Under the pieces are notes generated by a model. It was not told the origin of the DNA and searched no databases. It saw nothing but the letters and a program-made list of their open reading frames with translations. DNA of 64,000 nucleotides, taken from the NCBI GenBank assembly GCA_002471665.1, contig DKQK01000012.1, positions 72,849-136,848 on the forward strand. Direction: 5' to 3'. Shown one piece after another: positions 50,705 to 58,156 of the stretch (positions within the stretch are counted from its first letter, which is position 1; every line of letters begins with the position of its first letter). The stretch comes from Gammaproteobacteria bacterium UBA7310. GTDB taxonomy: Bacteria > Pseudomonadota > Gammaproteobacteria > Pseudomonadales > Ketobacteraceae. The position numbers were made by a program, and so were the translations under genes.

Positions 50705-52459
50705 ATGAAAAATGTAACCATTGCCCTCACTGGTTCCGGGGGCACCGGCGTGGTCGCCCTGGGCGAAATGGTGTTGCAGGTTGCCGCCCGGCTTGGCTTG
50801 TACGGCATTTTGAGAAAAACCTTCGGCCCCCAGATACGCGGTGGCGAATCGGCAGCCATAGTGCGCCTGGGCCCCCGCCCACTGGCCAGCTTTGGTGAGA
50901 CCATCGATCTGCTGCTGGTGCTGGACTGGACCAACTTCCAGCGTTTTGCCGATGAAATTCCGCTGACGGATACGACGTTGATCATTGAGGATACTGCGGC
51001 CGGTACCGCGCCGGCGGCGTTACAGAGTGCCACCAGGCTGGATTTCAGCGGTCTGGCCCGGCAACAGGGTTCCGCCCACAGCAACATTGCGGCGCTCGGC
51101 TACCTGGGCAGCTGGCTGGGCTGCGATGGCGGACAGATTGAGCGTGCGCTGGAGCAACGGCTCCAACACCACGGTGCGGATACCCTGGCGCTCATCCGTC
51201 GGGTTGCCCAGGCTGGAAGCCACCTGCATACGGTGTCGCCCCTTGCCCTGGCGGCACCCGCTGCCGTCACGGGGGGTGAGAGGGGCAAAGAGAGGGAGCA
51301 AGAGAGGGGCGAACGCTGGCTGGCCACCGGCAATCAACTGGCCGGGCTGGGCGCGCTGGAGGCCGGTATTCGTTTTGTGGCCGCCTATCCCATTACCCCG
51401 GCGTCCGATGCGCTGGAATGGATGGCGGGCAGAATTGAGCAGCAGGGTGGGCACCTGGTGCAGGCGGAGGATGAATTGGCTGCCATCAACATGGCCATCG
51501 GGGCGGGCTTTGGCGGCGTACCGGCGATGACGGCAACCTCCGGTCCGGGCCTGGCCTTGATGGCTGAGGCCATGGGGTTGGCGGTGGCCAGTGAAACGCC
51601 CCTGGTGATTCTGAACGTGATGCGGGGTGGCCCTTCCACCGGCATTCCCACCAAGAGTGAGCAAAGTGATTTTAACCTGGCGGTCTACGGCCTCCATGGC
51701 GATGCCCCCCATGTGGTGATGGCGGCCCTCACCATTGCGGACTGTCACCACACCCTGGGCTGGGCGGTGGCGGTAGCCAGTGAGCGCCAGACCCTGTCGA
51801 TCGTGTTGTCGGATCAGTTTCTGGGGCAGTCCATGCAGATTTTGCCACCACTGGCGGAGGGGGCTTTCAAGGCGGAGCCGGTCAGCGCCTCCCTGCCGCC
51901 GGCAGAGGGCGGCGACTATTTCCGTTACCTCAATACCGACAACGGTGTCTCACCGGTGGCGCTGCCCGGGCAAGCCGGCGGCATGTACACCGCCGATGGC
52001 CTGGAGCATTCCGAACAGGCGCTGCCGTCGGCCAAGGCACAGGATCACCAAACCCAGTTGGACAAACGGCAGCGCAAACTGGAAAGCCTGGTGGATTCCC
52101 CCCATTGGGGGGAATGCTGCCGGCAACAGGGTGCAGAGCTGTTGATTCTGTGTTTCGGTTCGCTCTATCCCATTGCCCTGGAAGCCCAGCAGATACTGCT
52201 GGGTGAGTCGCTGCCGGTGAACGTGGTGGGTATAAGGTTGTTATCACCACCACCGCTTGCGCAGATCCGACAGTGCATGGATGAAGTAAAGCAGGTGGTG
52301 GTGATCGAGCAGAATCATCAAGGGCAGTTTGCCCGTTATTTGCGCTCATTCGGGCTGTCGTTTTGCAGTTATCATCGCCCCGGTCCGCGACTGTTTACGC
52401 CCGGGGAACTGGTGCGTCAGGTGAAGGAGATGCGTCATGCTGAAAGCCAGGCAATATAA
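50705..52459 (+). CDS. korA: 2-oxoacid:acceptor oxidoreductase, fused gamma-alpha subunit (KorA-like)
   Basis: 584-aa subunit of a two-subunit ferredoxin-dependent 2-oxoacid (probably 2-oxoglutarate) oxidoreductase. Residues 1-185 are the gamma domain (ALTGSGGTGVVALGEM, KTFGPQIRGGESAA); about 208-430 the pyrimidine-binding domain (AYPITPASDALEW, AEDELAAINMAIGAGFGG, TSGPGLALM, MRGGPSTG-P-KSEQSD); the rest domain II. Between them, residues ~192-203 (ERGK-EREQ-ERGE) come from three tandem 12-bp DNA repeats, an odd charged linker. ATG 50705 begins MKNVTIALTG; the frame upstream to 50663 is not conserved. Overlaps korB by 23 bp. Confidence 0.9.
   Translation: MKNVTIALTGSGGTGVVALGEMVLQVAARLGLYGILRKTFGPQIRGGESAAIVRLGPRPLASFGETIDLLLVLDWTNFQRFADEIPLTDTTLIIEDTAAGTAPAALQSATRLDFSGLARQQGSAHSNIAALGYLGSWLGCDGGQIERALEQRLQHHGADTLALIRRVAQAGSHLHTVSPLALAAPAAVTGGERGKEREQERGERWLATGNQLAGLGALEAGIRFVAAYPITPASDALEWMAGRIEQQGGHLVQAEDELAAINMAIGAGFGGVPAMTATSGPGLALMAEAMGLAVASETPLVILNVMRGGPSTGIPTKSEQSDFNLAVYGLHGDAPHVVMAALTIADCHHTLGWAVAVASERQTLSIVLSDQFLGQSMQILPPLAEGAFKAEPVSASLPPAEGGDYFRYLNTDNGVSPVALPGQAGGMYTADGLEHSEQALPSAKAQDHQTQLDKRQRKLESLVDSPHWGECCRQQGAELLILCFGSLYPIALEAQQILLGESLPVNVVGIRLLSPPPLAQIRQCMDEVKQVVVIEQNHQGQFARYLRSFGLSFCSYHRPGPRLFTPGELVRQVKEMRHAESQAI
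51278..51313 (+). repeat. Three tandem 12-bp repeats inside korA
   Basis: Three consecutive copies of a purine-rich 12-mer: GAGAGGGGCAAA, GAGAGGGAGCAA, GAGAGGGGCGAA. The unit is a multiple of three and encodes four-residue repeats in the linker between the gamma and alpha domains, so copy-number changes would keep the frame. Confidence 0.8.
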
Positions 52460-53243
52460 ATCCGGTGTCAAACCCATCTGGTGTCCGGGCTGCGGACATT
52501 ACAGTGTGCTCAACGCCATTACCAAGGCGTTCGCTGCCCTCGAGCAGGCACCGGAAAACGCCGTGCTGGTGTCCGGTATCGGCTGCTCGTCCCGGTTGCC
52601 CGCCTATGTCAGCAGCTACGGTTTTCACGGTGTCCACGGCCGCGCGTTGCCGCTGGCGGCGGGGCTGAAAGTGGCACGTCCGGAGCTCAATGTGATGGCG
52701 CTGGGGGGCGATGGTGATGGCTTTTCCATCGGTGGCAACCACTTCCTGCATGCCTGTCGTCGCAATGTGGATATCGTGTACGTGGTCATGGATAACGAAG
52801 TCTACGGCATGACCAAAGGACAGGCGTCACCCACCACACCGGAGCATTGGGAACACAGCAAACTGACACCCCATGGCCCGGAAGTGCGTCCGTTCCAGCC
52901 CTGTGCCATCGCCTTGGCGGCCGGGGCCAGTTTCATCGCCCGCGGGCATTCCGGCGATCCCAACGGTTTGGCGCAGATCCTGTTTGAAGCCGTGCAGCAT
53001 CCGGGGTTTGCATTTGTGCAGGTGCTGAGTCAGTGCGTGACCTTCTGCCCTGAGCAGGCGGCATGGAAGGAACGGGTGCACCAGGAAGACCATTGCACCC
53101 GGGATCCGGTGGCAGCAGCGCGCTTTCTACATGGGGATGATGGCTTTGGTAAAGGTATTTTCTACCGCAATCCGCGCCCGGTCTGGCCCTTGGTTCATGC
53201 AGCGGCCGCTGCGGCCGACCTGCGGGAGGGGTTCAGACTGTGA
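52437..53243 (+). CDS. korB: 2-oxoacid:acceptor oxidoreductase, beta subunit (KorB-like)
   Basis: 268-aa thiamine-diphosphate-binding subunit. WCPGCGHY near the N-terminus supplies two cysteines; further conserved GIGCSSRLPAY, HGRALPLAAGLK, and the ThDP/Mg motif GGDGDGFSIGGNH with later DNEVYGMTKGQ. Two-subunit KorAB enzymes, unlike many anaerobic four-subunit ones, occur in aerobes and run 2-oxoglutarate to succinyl-CoA with ferredoxin reduction; the substrate cannot be fixed here. Overlaps korA and, by GTGA, the ferritin-like gene, so the three are one operon. Confidence 0.92.
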   Translation: MLKARQYKSGVKPIWCPGCGHYSVLNAITKAFAALEQAPENAVLVSGIGCSSRLPAYVSSYGFHGVHGRALPLAAGLKVARPELNVMALGGDGDGFSIGGNHFLHACRRNVDIVYVVMDNEVYGMTKGQASPTTPEHWEHSKLTPHGPEVRPFQPCAIALAAGASFIARGHSGDPNGLAQILFEAVQHPGFAFVQVLSQCVTFCPEQAAWKERVHQEDHCTRDPVAAARFLHGDDGFGKGIFYRNPRPVWPLVHAAAAAADLREGFRL

Positions 53244-53755
53244 CTACACTGTATGAAGATGAGGCGTTGTTTCTGGCCCACAGCGTGGCGCTGGAGCAGG
53301 AGGCAGCGCAGCGGTTGTATGAGCTGGCCAACACCATGGACGTGCACAACAACCGTGAATTGCAGGGTTTGCTGCTGGAGTTGGCCGCCTACAGCGAGCA
53401 TCATGCCCTGGCGGTAGAGGCTCTGTGCCAGGGCAGAACCTTGCCCTCTCTGCGGGCCTGGGAATACAGCTGGCCCCAGGAGGAATCACCGGAAGTATTC
53501 CACTATGCCCGGGTGCATTACCTGATGACCGCGGAGCAGGCCCTGCAGGTGGCGTTGGAGGTGGAGCAGAACGCGCGGGGCTTTTATGAGGATGTGGCCA
53601 GGCGCAGTGGCAACCCGGCCCTGGCGGAATTGGCCAGCCGGTTTGCCGGGGAAGAGGCTGAACACGTGCAGGCGCTGCAGGCGCGCTTACAGGTGCTGCA
53701 GTCTGCCGCTGCTTTGGATAACACGGACTTTGATCCGCCTCATATGCCTGAGTAG
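53240..53755 (+). CDS. Ferritin-like (rubrerythrin-type) diiron protein
   Basis: 171-aa four-helix protein. Carboxylate/His pairs typical of the ferritin-like fold are present: LEQEAAQRLYEL in helix A, LAAYSEHHAL in helix B, VALEVEQNARGFYE in helix C and FAGEEAEHVQAL (ExxH) in helix D. No rubredoxin domain follows. The start is GTG 53240 overlapping the korB stop (GTGA). Located third in the korAB operon, it may protect the oxygen-sensitive enzyme by reducing peroxide or handling iron; this is inference from context. Confidence 0.8.
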   Translation: MTTLYEDEALFLAHSVALEQEAAQRLYELANTMDVHNNRELQGLLLELAAYSEHHALAVEALCQGRTLPSLRAWEYSWPQEESPEVFHYARVHYLMTAEQALQVALEVEQNARGFYEDVARRSGNPALAELASRFAGEEAEHVQALQARLQVLQSAAALDNTDFDPPHMPE

Positions 53756-53769
53756 AGCCTGTCTGCGCG

Positions 53770-54792
53770 TTATTGGGCATTGATTTTGCGTTTGTATTGC
53801 CCCGGGGACAGGCCGGTCCAATTTTTAAAAGCGCGCACAAACGAAGCCGTTTCTGTGTATCCGGTATGGCGTGCGACCTCCTTGATGGAGGCATTCTGGC
53901 TTAACCAGAAAATGGCTTTTTCCCGCCGCACGGTATCTTTCAGGGATTGAAACTGGGTGCCCTCGGCGGTGAGTTTGCGGCGCAGTGTGCGCGAGGTCAT
54001 ATGCAGTTGGGCGGCAACGTCCTCCACCGAGATGCGCTGCAGATTATCGCAGTGCTTTAACAGGTGGGTCACCCGTTCGGTAAGTTGTTCGGCAAACTGC
54101 AGTTTGCGGAACCAAACCAGGGGCACCTTGGCCAGATAGCGCCGCAGTTGAGCGTCGGTTCGTTGCACCGGGCGCTCCATCATATAAGTGGGCCACAGCA
54201 GAGCGTTTTCCGCTTGCTGGAACTGGGCCGGGCACGGGAACAGCAACGGGTATTCGGCCTGGTGTGCCGGTGCCGGCATGATCATATGCACCGCGTTCAG
54301 GGGGATCACCTCGGCGATCAACCAGGAAGGAAACCGGTGCCAGATCAACATCAGCAGCTCGGTCATGACAAAGTCCGGATCTTTCTCCGGCTCGGCCATG
54401 CGCAGCTGCAGACGGGTTTCATCCGCCGCTTCGCGCACATCAAACAGCACCGAACCGGTGACCAGCCGGTAAAAACGGCCGGTTTCCACCAACACATCCC
54501 GCAGGGTCGGGCAATGTATCAGGCGTTCTGCCAGCAACGTGAAAATGCCGAAGCGTGCCCGGGCCGCCGCCAGCCCCATAAACTCATCGTCACTGTCCAC
54601 CATTACCCGGTGCAGCAGGCGCGCCAGTTGGTACGGGGCCAGTCGTGCCTGATCGTCCGCCAGCAGGGCGGGGGTCAGGGCGGCGTATTCCATCAGTGCT
54701 TGGCAATCCAGACCCAGGTTGCGGCCCCGTTGTAGGTAGGCGCGGGCGAAGTGAATGGAGACGGTATGATTGGTGTAATGGGGTTTGATCAT
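53770..54792 (-). CDS. AraC-family transcriptional regulator (OruR/ArgR-type)
   Basis: 340 aa. C-terminal double HTH: VEDVAAQLHMTSRTLRRKLTAEGTQF and IKEVARHTGYTETASFVRAFKNWTGLSPGQYK, with an N-terminal arabinose-binding-type effector domain of the pseudomonad type. Divergently transcribed from the acyl-CoA dehydrogenase with ~200 bp between, the likely target. The shared region contains a direct repeat GTCCGAA (54803 and 54876) and an inverted repeat (54824-54839). Converges on the ferritin-like gene with a 14-bp gap. Confidence 0.9.
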   Translation of the reverse strand: MIKPHYTNHTVSIHFARAYLQRGRNLGLDCQALMEYAALTPALLADDQARLAPYQLARLLHRVMVDSDDEFMGLAAARARFGIFTLLAERLIHCPTLRDVLVETGRFYRLVTGSVLFDVREAADETRLQLRMAEPEKDPDFVMTELLMLIWHRFPSWLIAEVIPLNAVHMIMPAPAHQAEYPLLFPCPAQFQQAENALLWPTYMMERPVQRTDAQLRRYLAKVPLVWFRKLQFAEQLTERVTHLLKHCDNLQRISVEDVAAQLHMTSRTLRRKLTAEGTQFQSLKDTVRREKAIFWLSQNASIKEVARHTGYTETASFVRAFKNWTGLSPGQYKRKINAQ

Positions 54793-54802
54793 CCCATCAA
54801 AT

Positions 54803-54882
54803 GTCCGAAATAGGTAAATATTCAGGGCAATAATGCCCTAATAGGGGCTAAATTTCATCTAAAATGGGGTTGTTGGTCCGAA
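54803..54882. promoter_or_regulatory. Repeat elements between the AraC and acyl-CoA dehydrogenase genes
   Basis: Direct repeats GTCCGAA at 54803-54809 and 54876-54882, 73 bp apart, with a perfect AGGGCA-ATAA-TGCCCT inverted repeat (54824-54839) between them. AraC proteins often bind spaced direct repeats; the inverted repeat may belong to another factor. Confidence 0.35.
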
Positions 54883-54999
54883 TATGCTAATTAAATGACA
54901 CGATCCATCATTGAGGCCCGGCCGAACCTGGTCCACACTGCTATACCCGATGCAGCCCAATCTGCAGCCTATCATTCACCCATTTTGGAAGAGGCCCCC

Positions 55000-56142
55000 A
55001 TGAGCGCACAAAACGAAGAACTGGATCTGTTTCGTGACATGGTGTTGCGGTTCCTGGAACAGGAAATCGAACCCCATTTTGAAGAGTGGGAAAAGAACCA
55101 CATGATGCCCCGTGAAGTCTGGAACACCATGGGTGCCGCCGGTTTGTTGCTGGTGGATATGCCGGAAGAATACGGTTCTGCCGGAGCCAGTTTTGACGTG
55201 GCCCAGATGATCATGTGGGAAATGTCCCGGCTGGGTTATGCCGGCCTGGCAACGGGCTATAACATTCACGCCAACATCTGCGCCCCCTATGTGAACAATA
55301 TCGGCACCGAAGCCCAGAAAGCCCAGTGGTTGCCCAAGATGGTGACCGGTGAAGTGGTGACGGCGATTGCCATGACCGAACCCGGTGCCGGCAGTGATCT
55401 GGCCGCGCTGCGTACCACCGCAGTGAAAGACGGCGACGAGTACGTGCTGAACGGCTCCAAGGTTTTTATCACCAACGGCATTCACGCCGACATGGTGATC
55501 GTGTGCGCCAAAACCGACCCCAAAGCCGGAGCCAAAGGCATCTCCCTGTTCCTGGTGGACACCTCGTTGCCGGGCTTTTCCACCGGCAAAAAGATCGAAA
55601 AAATCGGCCAGCATTCCAGCGATACCGCGGAACTGTTCTTCAGTGACTTGCGTGTTCCCGCCGATGCACTGTTGGGCGAAGAAGGCAAGGGCTTTGTGTA
55701 TCTGATGGAAGAGCTGCCCCGAGAGCGTTTGGGCTGTTCTACCCAGGCTGTGGGTGCTGCCCAGGGGGCTCTGGATCTGGCGGCGGCCTATGTGCAGGAA
55801 CGTCAGGCCTTCGGCCAGCCCATTGCCAAGTTCCAGAACACCCGCTTTAAGCTGGCCGACGTGAAGACCGACATCGAACTGAACCTGGCGCTGTTGGAGA
55901 AAAACATTACCAAGTTCAAGGCCGGCAAGATGACGGTTGATGATGCGGCGGTGCTGAAGCTGGCCACCACCGAAATGCAACTGCGGGCGGTGAACGAATG
56001 CCTGCAGATGTTCGGTGGTTACGGCTATACCGTTGAGTATCCGATTTCCCGGTTTTACGTCGACGCCCGTATTCAGACTATCTATGCCGGATCTTCGGAA
56101 ATCATGAAAGAGGTGATTTCCCGCGGTATCGTGGGGCGTTAA
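55000..56142 (+). CDS. Acyl-CoA dehydrogenase
   Basis: 380-aa FAD-dependent acyl-CoA dehydrogenase of the short/medium-chain size class. Signature AMTEPGAGSDLAALRTTA, KVFITNG, RERLGCSTQAVGAAQGA, QMFGGYGYTVEYPISRFYVDAR and IYAGSSEIMKEVI are all present; the catalytic glutamate of this class lies in the last segment. Start ATG 55000 (MSAQNEELDLFRD) has GAAGAGG 6 nt upstream; the frame upstream to 54895 is not conserved. Chain length or branched-chain preference is not decided. Probably controlled by the divergent AraC regulator. Confidence 0.95.
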   Translation: MSAQNEELDLFRDMVLRFLEQEIEPHFEEWEKNHMMPREVWNTMGAAGLLLVDMPEEYGSAGASFDVAQMIMWEMSRLGYAGLATGYNIHANICAPYVNNIGTEAQKAQWLPKMVTGEVVTAIAMTEPGAGSDLAALRTTAVKDGDEYVLNGSKVFITNGIHADMVIVCAKTDPKAGAKGISLFLVDTSLPGFSTGKKIEKIGQHSSDTAELFFSDLRVPADALLGEEGKGFVYLMEELPRERLGCSTQAVGAAQGALDLAAAYVQERQAFGQPIAKFQNTRFKLADVKTDIELNLALLEKNITKFKAGKMTVDDAAVLKLATTEMQLRAVNECLQMFGGYGYTVEYPISRFYVDARIQTIYAGSSEIMKEVISRGIVGR

Positions 56143-56168
56143 TCCAAGCCGCTGATCCAAGTCAGGTT

Positions 56169-56202
56169 ATCCTGCAGCCGGGCTTTCCAGAGGCTGCAGG
56201 AT
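56169..56202. repeat. 11-bp perfect hairpin after the acyl-CoA dehydrogenase gene
   Basis: ATCCTGCAGCC/GGCTGCAGGAT with a 12-nt loop, 27 bp past the stop codon. Only a weak ATTATTC follows, so termination is plausible but not textbook. A TATAAT -10-like element (56226-56231) for the next gene lies just downstream. Confidence 0.55.
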
Positions 56203-56249
56203 GCATTATTCTATGGGCTGGTTAGTATAATTTACGGTTGATATACCCA

Positions 56250-56678
56250 GTGCCCCATCGCTTTCCATCTGACAGGCTGTTCTCCAAGCCAGCGCAAACC
56301 CTCCTGCTGTTGCTCAGCATGATGGGGGCGTTGTTGGGTGCCTCGTCGGTAGCGGCCGCGCATTGTCACCAACCTTCCCCAGCGACCGATTACGTAACCG
56401 GTCAAATCCAGGCCCCCGCTGCCACACCCGTTCTGTTGCAGAGCCCGGTGGCATTGCTTGATAACAGCATTGGCGCTGCTGCCCCAGCGCTGGAGCCGGA
56501 TTGTTGTCAACAGCGCTGCAGTTGCCCCATGGCCGCCTGTGGCGCAGGCCACGGGGCAGCGTCACCGGCACCAGTGTTGGCCTTCACCAGCGGTGGGGCG
56601 GAAGCCATCCCCACTGCATCCAATCTCTATACCCACCTCCACATTGCACTGTTGTTGAAACCGCCCATCGCGGCCTGA
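56250..56678 (+). CDS. Exported Cys/His-rich protein preceding the cus operon (CopL-like?)
   Basis: 142 aa from GTG 56250 (TTG 56238 is an alternative; no ATG precedes the signal). A signal peptide (LLLLLSMMGALLGASSVAAA) is followed by HCHQ and, later, CCQQRCSCPMAACGAGHG, a dense metal-binding-looking cluster. Position directly before copper efflux genes and the Cys pattern recall CopL-type metal-binding regulatory proteins, but I cannot confirm the family. A TATAAT at 56226-56231 would give a very short leader. Codon order suggests it is real, not an artefact of the antiparallel frames. Confidence 0.6.
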   Translation: MPHRFPSDRLFSKPAQTLLLLLSMMGALLGASSVAAAHCHQPSPATDYVTGQIQAPAATPVLLQSPVALLDNSIGAAAPALEPDCCQQRCSCPMAACGAGHGAASPAPVLAFTSGGAEAIPTASNLYTHLHIALLLKPPIAA

Positions 56679-56746
56679 CTCAGGATAAATCCGTCTGTCC
56701 GATGTTGTCTGTCGGGCTACTCGTATTAACTTGATTCGGAGCCGTT

Positions 56747-58156
56747 ATGATACGTCCACAATTGAAACGCATTTCATGCTGGGTTTGTGCCGTTGGGCTG
56801 TGTGTTGGCAGTGCCGTGGTTGCTGAACCCCTATCCGATCAACCCGGGGCGACCGGCTCCCTGTCCCTTGAGCGAGCCATTGCACTGGCCCGACAACAGG
56901 ATCCCTGGCTAGAGGGGAACCGTCATGCCGAGCAGGCGCTGAACGACCTGAGTGTGGCGTCCGGTTCACTGCCGGATCCCAAGGTCAGTGTTGCCTTCGC
57001 CAATTTGCCCACCAATACCTGGGATTTCGATCAGGAACCCATGACCCAATTTAAAGTGGGGGTGACCCAGATGTTCCCCCGCGGTGACCAGTTGGCGCTG
57101 CAACGCAAACAACTGCAGTTAAGCCGAGCCGGCAAGCCGTTTGAACGCGAGGAGCGGGAGGCGGAACTGAGGCGGCGGGTGAGCTGGTTATGGTTGGAAG
57201 CCTGGCGCACCCAAGAGTCCATCGCACTGATTAACCGCAACCGTTTCTTGTTCGAACAAATGTTGGAGATCACCCAAAGCAGTTATTCGTCAGCGGTGGG
57301 GCGTACCCGGCAGCAGGATGTGATCCGGGCCCAGTTGGAGTTGACCCGCTTGGAGGATCGCCTGACCCAGCTGCAGCAGCAACAGGATGCCAGTCTGGCG
57401 CAATTGAGTCAGTGGGTCGGTGATGTTGGGGAGGTGGCGGCGCAGTCCGATACGGGGCCGGCTTTCAGGGCGGCAAAACCGGCCTATGAATTGCCCCGCG
57501 CGTTGCCCCAGATCACCAGGCTGGCTCCAGCACAGCTGCTGGAGCAACAACACAGTGACTGGCAACAGCTTGCCTCACGCTTCCTTGAGCATCCTTCGGT
57601 GCGCAAGCTGGAGCAGGATATTCTGGCCAGTCATGCCGAGGCAGACCTGGCCCGGCAACGCTATAAGCCGGAGTGGGGGGTGAATGCCAGTTATGGTTAC
57701 CGTGACGACGATCCCATGGGCAATCAGCGTGCGGATTTTTTCTCCATCGGTGTCAGTTTTGATATGCCGCTGTTCACCGGTAATCGTCAGGATCGCCAGG
57801 TATCTGCAGCCGTGGCAAAGGTGGAAACAGAAAAAACCCGCAAGTGGTTGCGGCTGAAAACCATGTTGTCCGAGTTTGACGAGGCGCGGGCGCAATGGCA
57901 GCGGCTCAACGAGCGCCATGAATTGTATAAATCCCGCCTGCTGCCGCAAATGCATGAGCAGGCGGAAGCATCGCTCACCGCCTACACCAATGACAGTGGT
58001 GATTTTGCAGAGGTGATGCGGGCGCGGATCGCCGAACTCAATGCCGAAATCGATGCGCTTGCCATTGCGGCCCGGCGCCAGCAGTTGGTTGCGCAATTAA
58101 ATTATTACTTCGCGGGCAGTGTTGCGGATCAAACAGGGGAATCTCACCATGAATAA
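56747..58156 (+). CDS. cusC: CusC-like outer-membrane efflux protein (TolC family)
   Basis: 469 aa. Signal peptide (ending VVA) and two outer-membrane efflux repeats rich in coiled-coil heptads; SLERAIALARQQDP opens the first repeat, and DPKVSVAFANLP is typical of metal-efflux OMFs. Supplies the outer-membrane duct for the CusBA pump. No lipobox is seen, unlike E. coli CusC. ATG 56747; 3' end overlaps cusB by 8 bp, so cusCBA is a tight operon. The symbol is by homology of the whole operon. Confidence 0.88.
   Translation: MIRPQLKRISCWVCAVGLCVGSAVVAEPLSDQPGATGSLSLERAIALARQQDPWLEGNRHAEQALNDLSVASGSLPDPKVSVAFANLPTNTWDFDQEPMTQFKVGVTQMFPRGDQLALQRKQLQLSRAGKPFEREEREAELRRRVSWLWLEAWRTQESIALINRNRFLFEQMLEITQSSYSSAVGRTRQQDVIRAQLELTRLEDRLTQLQQQQDASLAQLSQWVGDVGEVAAQSDTGPAFRAAKPAYELPRALPQITRLAPAQLLEQQHSDWQQLASRFLEHPSVRKLEQDILASHAEADLARQRYKPEWGVNASYGYRDDDPMGNQRADFFSIGVSFDMPLFTGNRQDRQVSAAVAKVETEKTRKWLRLKTMLSEFDEARAQWQRLNERHELYKSRLLPQMHEQAEASLTAYTNDSGDFAEVMRARIAELNAEIDALAIAARRQQLVAQLNYYFAGSVADQTGESHHE

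Noticed and set aside
54976..56160. 394-codon frame antisense to the acyl-CoA dehydrogenase
   Set aside because: Low-complexity His/Gly composition and full overlap with a certain gene.
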